Below are positions 62,135 through 64,000 of a DNA stretch of 64,000 nt, piece by piece. Made by a program: the position numbers and the translations under genes. Location: NCBI GenBank assembly GCA_002507565.1, contig MOXJ01000001.1, positions 202,708 through 266,707 of the forward strand, read 5' to 3'. How positions within the stretch are numbered: position 1 is the first letter of the stretch; every line of letters starts with the position of its first letter. This stretch comes from Candidatus Reconcilbacillus cellulovorans. Lineage in GTDB: Bacteria; Bacillota; Bacilli; Paenibacillales; Reconciliibacillaceae. The notes under the pieces are model-generated. The model was not told the origin of the DNA and ran no database searches. It saw only the letters and a program-made list of their open reading frames with translations.

Positions 62135-62714
62135 TCTGTGATATTGTCAGGGTGTAATCGTTCCGAGAAAATGTCAGTATGGACAAGGAGAGAATCACCT
62201 TGACGAAGAACGAACTGAAACGCGTGATGGTCATCGAAAAATGGATCGACGGCCACCTCACGGAACAGGATGTCGCGCGCACGCTCGGCCTCAGCGTCCG
62301 GCAAGCGTATCGGCTTAAGGCCAAGTATCGTCTCGGAGGTGCTCAAGCTATCGCTCATGGGAATCGGGGCCGAAAGCCCGTTCATACCTTGGCCGATTCG
62401 CTCCAACAACGCGTGCAGCTCTTGTACCGGGATCGCTACTTCGGCAGGATGGACAAGTATGGCTGTGGCATCAGGGCGGGCTTGGCCTTGTGTGGAGACA
62501 CCGGCCACCCCGACCCCGGCGCCCACAACGGCCCAACCCGAAGCGGCGCCGGCGTCCCCGCGCAAACCCGCCGCCGACCATCCCTGGAGAAAACCCTTCT
62601 CCAGCAAGCCGTTACAGCGTAGCACGGCATCCGGCTCGTTCACAAAAGGCGGCCGTTTCGTCAACTCTCATCCCTGACATGTTCACGGAACAGTTCACCT
62701 GACATATTCACAGA
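62135..62714. mobile_element. Internally deleted IS element (ISNCY-like) with inverted ends
   Basis: The ends at 62135-62177 and 62673-62714 are imperfect inverted repeats of about 42 bp. Both start TCTGTGA, carry two TGTCAG-type boxes and a shared GTTCCG core. Between them lies only about 495 bp, which codes the first about 75 and the last about 45 residues of a transposase of the ISNCY (IS1202-type) group. The full element would be about 1.5 kb. The element therefore cannot move by itself but could be mobilised by an intact relative. Confidence 0.78.
62179..62677 (+). pseudogene. Transposase remnant (ISNCY-like), internal deletion and frame change
   Basis: The first 75 codons encode a helix-turn-helix transposase N terminus (ITLTKNELKRVMVIEKWIDG, LGLSVRQAYRLKAKYR, GNRGRKPVH, up to LYRDRYFG near 62455). 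The reading frame then leaves the family. A C-terminal transposase piece is read in the +1 frame to the stop near 62677 (RKPAADHPWRKPFSSKPLQ). About 300 residues between the two are missing. The ATG has AAGGAG upstream. Confidence 0.75.
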
Positions 62715-62719
62715 CGCTT

Positions 62720-63015
62720 GACATCCCCCGAGTCGAATCAGGGATGGTCTCGGCCCTCGAAACAAATCTGATGTCGAAACAGTATTAGCAAAGAGTTAAT
62801 TATGATTTACAGAGCAATTTAGAAAGAATAATAAATAACCTATAAATGATATTAAAATTTAAAATTTAAAAATAATACAAGTAGTAGAACGTTGAAAATA
62901 AATAGGACGATATAATAATGATAATTTTTTAACCTCTTTTAAAAAAGCGAAAATATCTTAAAAAATCTAATAAATATTTTTTAATCATTATTCTTTCTCC
63001 ATCCTTTTATAAATT
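62720..63015. other. AT-rich islet between IS remnants, no gene
   Basis: About 290 bases are strongly AT-rich, with long A/T runs and short inverted repeats (TTAAAAAATC near 62958 against AAATATTTTTTAA). The flanking DNA is GC-rich. I see no open reading frame, RNA gene or clear promoter. The sequence joins the broken IS1182-like transposase at about 63015. It looks like DNA of other origin or decayed non-coding sequence brought in with the insertions. Confidence 0.7.
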
Positions 63016-63660
63016 AAAAAAACAGCCGAAGTGCTTCCTGCACGCTTCCAGCGTTTCGATCAGGGTCACGCCTTCGTGAAAACCGTCCCATGACAGGCGT
63101 TCCCAAAAGGCATAGCTCTTGATCATGCTGACGGATACCTTTGCGCCGAACTCCACGGGGGCACTCGCTTTCCCGCGCACCATCGGGCGAAGATGCGGTT
63201 GGCTGATGCTGACGATGCGATCCTCGATCCGATGCGTTCGGCGCTCATACATGGCTCGCTGTTGCCGATACAGCTCCTGAATGACCAGCAAGTCCCAATC
63301 CTGTTTCCGGCTCAAAAGCGAAAGCGGTTGCCGTTGGGCTAACTCGGCTATGATCCGAAGGTTGCGGGCCATAAACCGCAGTTGTTGGCCGATCGCCGAA
63401 CGGATCGTTTTGCCGCTTGCACGACGTTGTTGAGCCACGGCCAGGAACGCTTGGCGCGCCTTCTGCCGATATGCCCGCGGTTTGCGAACCTGACCGGCAT
63501 CAGAGCATGTAACGTGTCCAGGATGTTCTCCAGTTTCTCACGCGCTTCGTTCAGCAAATTCAAGTTCGTGGGGTACGCCACATCTGCCGGCGCACAGGTG
63601 GCATCCAGAAGCAACACCCCCTGATTCGGATCGTCTTCGGACACCGAGCGGCGTTCGAGC
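63007..63660 (-). pseudogene. IS1182-like transposase fragment, frameshifted and cut at both ends
   Basis: The fragment codes the middle and C-terminal parts of an IS1182/IS5-type DDE transposase. The first segment has [20 protein letters not shown] and [19 protein letters not shown] in one frame. After a single-base frame change near 63500 the second segment follows in another frame ([80 protein letters not shown]). The 5' part is replaced by an IS66-like sequence. The 3' end runs into the AT-rich islet, which supplies the last residues GCFFNL. It is inactive. Confidence 0.78.
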
Positions 63661-64000
63661 GTGACGCCCGGCACTTTGTGGTAGCCGGCATAGCCGTCGA
63701 CGTGCAGGTAGCCCGTAAAGCCGGAAAGAAACTTTCGCGCGTGGTCCCCGTTTCGCGTCGGCTGGTACTCGTAGAGCACGATCGGCGGACCCGTTCGCCC
63801 GGTCCGATACAGCCACAGGTACGAGGGCGTCTCGGCCGCCTTGTCGGGCTCGCGCAACACCTGCAGCGTCGTCTCGTCCGCATGCAGGATGTCCTGCTTC
63901 CGCAAATGTTCGCGCATGCGGTCGTAGAGCAGCGCCAACCACTCGGCGCCGCGGATCATCCAGTTGGCCAACGTCTGTCGGGAAATCGTCAGGCCCAGAC
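63655..64000 (-). pseudogene. IS66-family transposase fragment, truncated by IS1182-like DNA and the window edge
   Basis: The codons read [17 protein letters not shown] onward with the first catalytic Asp in HADETTLQV and the second in [13 protein letters not shown], typical of IS66 TnpC. The frame is open to the end of the window, so the 5' part lies outside. After PGVTL the family match stops and the sequence continues without a frame break into IS1182-like sequence. The last catalytic residue (Glu) and the C terminus are absent. Confidence 0.78.

Noticed and set aside
1..64000. tRNA or rRNA genes and CRISPR arrays
   Set aside because: I saw no cloverleaf, conserved rRNA stretch or regularly spaced direct repeats; a covariance-model scan would settle this for tRNAs.
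62135..64000. A complete, active insertion sequence
   Set aside because: All three transposase sequences are truncated, frameshifted or fused; none has a full catalytic triad.

Overview
The window is chromosomal DNA of a GC-rich member of the Bacillota, most likely Paenibacillaceae. The evidence is gene content and order: remA-gmk-rpoZ-coaBC-priA-def-fmt-rsmB-rlmN-stp-prkC-rsgA, ylbF/ylbG, yugN, ylaN, acuA/acuC next to acsA and ccpA, strong Shine-Dalgarno sequences and sigma-A-type promoters. I could not place it to genus. I saw no tRNA, rRNA or CRISPR array.

Layout. 1-19045 (minus strand): a near-continuous run of housekeeping genes from a Ca2+-type ATPase through dapF, a bifunctional homocysteine methyltransferase/MTHF reductase, yicC, remA, gmk and rpoZ, then a hairpin terminator, then coaBC to a truncated rsgA at the window edge. 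19155-24953: rqcH, then ugd-galU-PHP and a LysR regulator. 24981-31272: ylbF/ylbG and an unknown gene, a CBS protein, yugN, ftsW, an Asp23 protein, an SDR with an altered active site, a Ca2+/H+ antiporter and ylaN. 31414-40457: an HPr-like protein without phosphorylation sites, an M29 aminopeptidase, a GAF-GGDEF protein, rpsD, a cupin, tyrS and a class A penicillin-binding protein. 40463-46006: the acetate switch (acsA diverging from acuA-acuC, then an MTA/SAH nucleosidase and ccpA). 46100-53648: a zinc-finger protein, ptsI and ptsG (no ptsH), thiE, a CoA-binding protein, aroA-aroK and a small unknown gene.

53661-61271 is the most interesting part: a LacI-type regulator followed by uxaE, a LarA-like (nickel-pincer family) gene, an FGGY gluconokinase, an SDR and 6-phosphogluconate dehydrogenase, nearly all translationally coupled. 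Taken in chemical order these enzymes could form a complete route tagaturonate -> fructuronate -> mannonate -> gluconate -> 6-phosphogluconate -> ribulose 5-phosphate, sending pectin-derived hexuronates into the pentose phosphate pathway instead of the 2-keto-3-deoxygluconate route. The route is inferred; the enzymes' families are mostly clear.

62135-64000 is a graveyard of mobile DNA: an internally deleted IS element with about 42-bp inverted ends, an AT-rich islet of about 290 bp, and a fused, frameshifted pair of IS1182-like and IS66-like transposase fragments running off the window.
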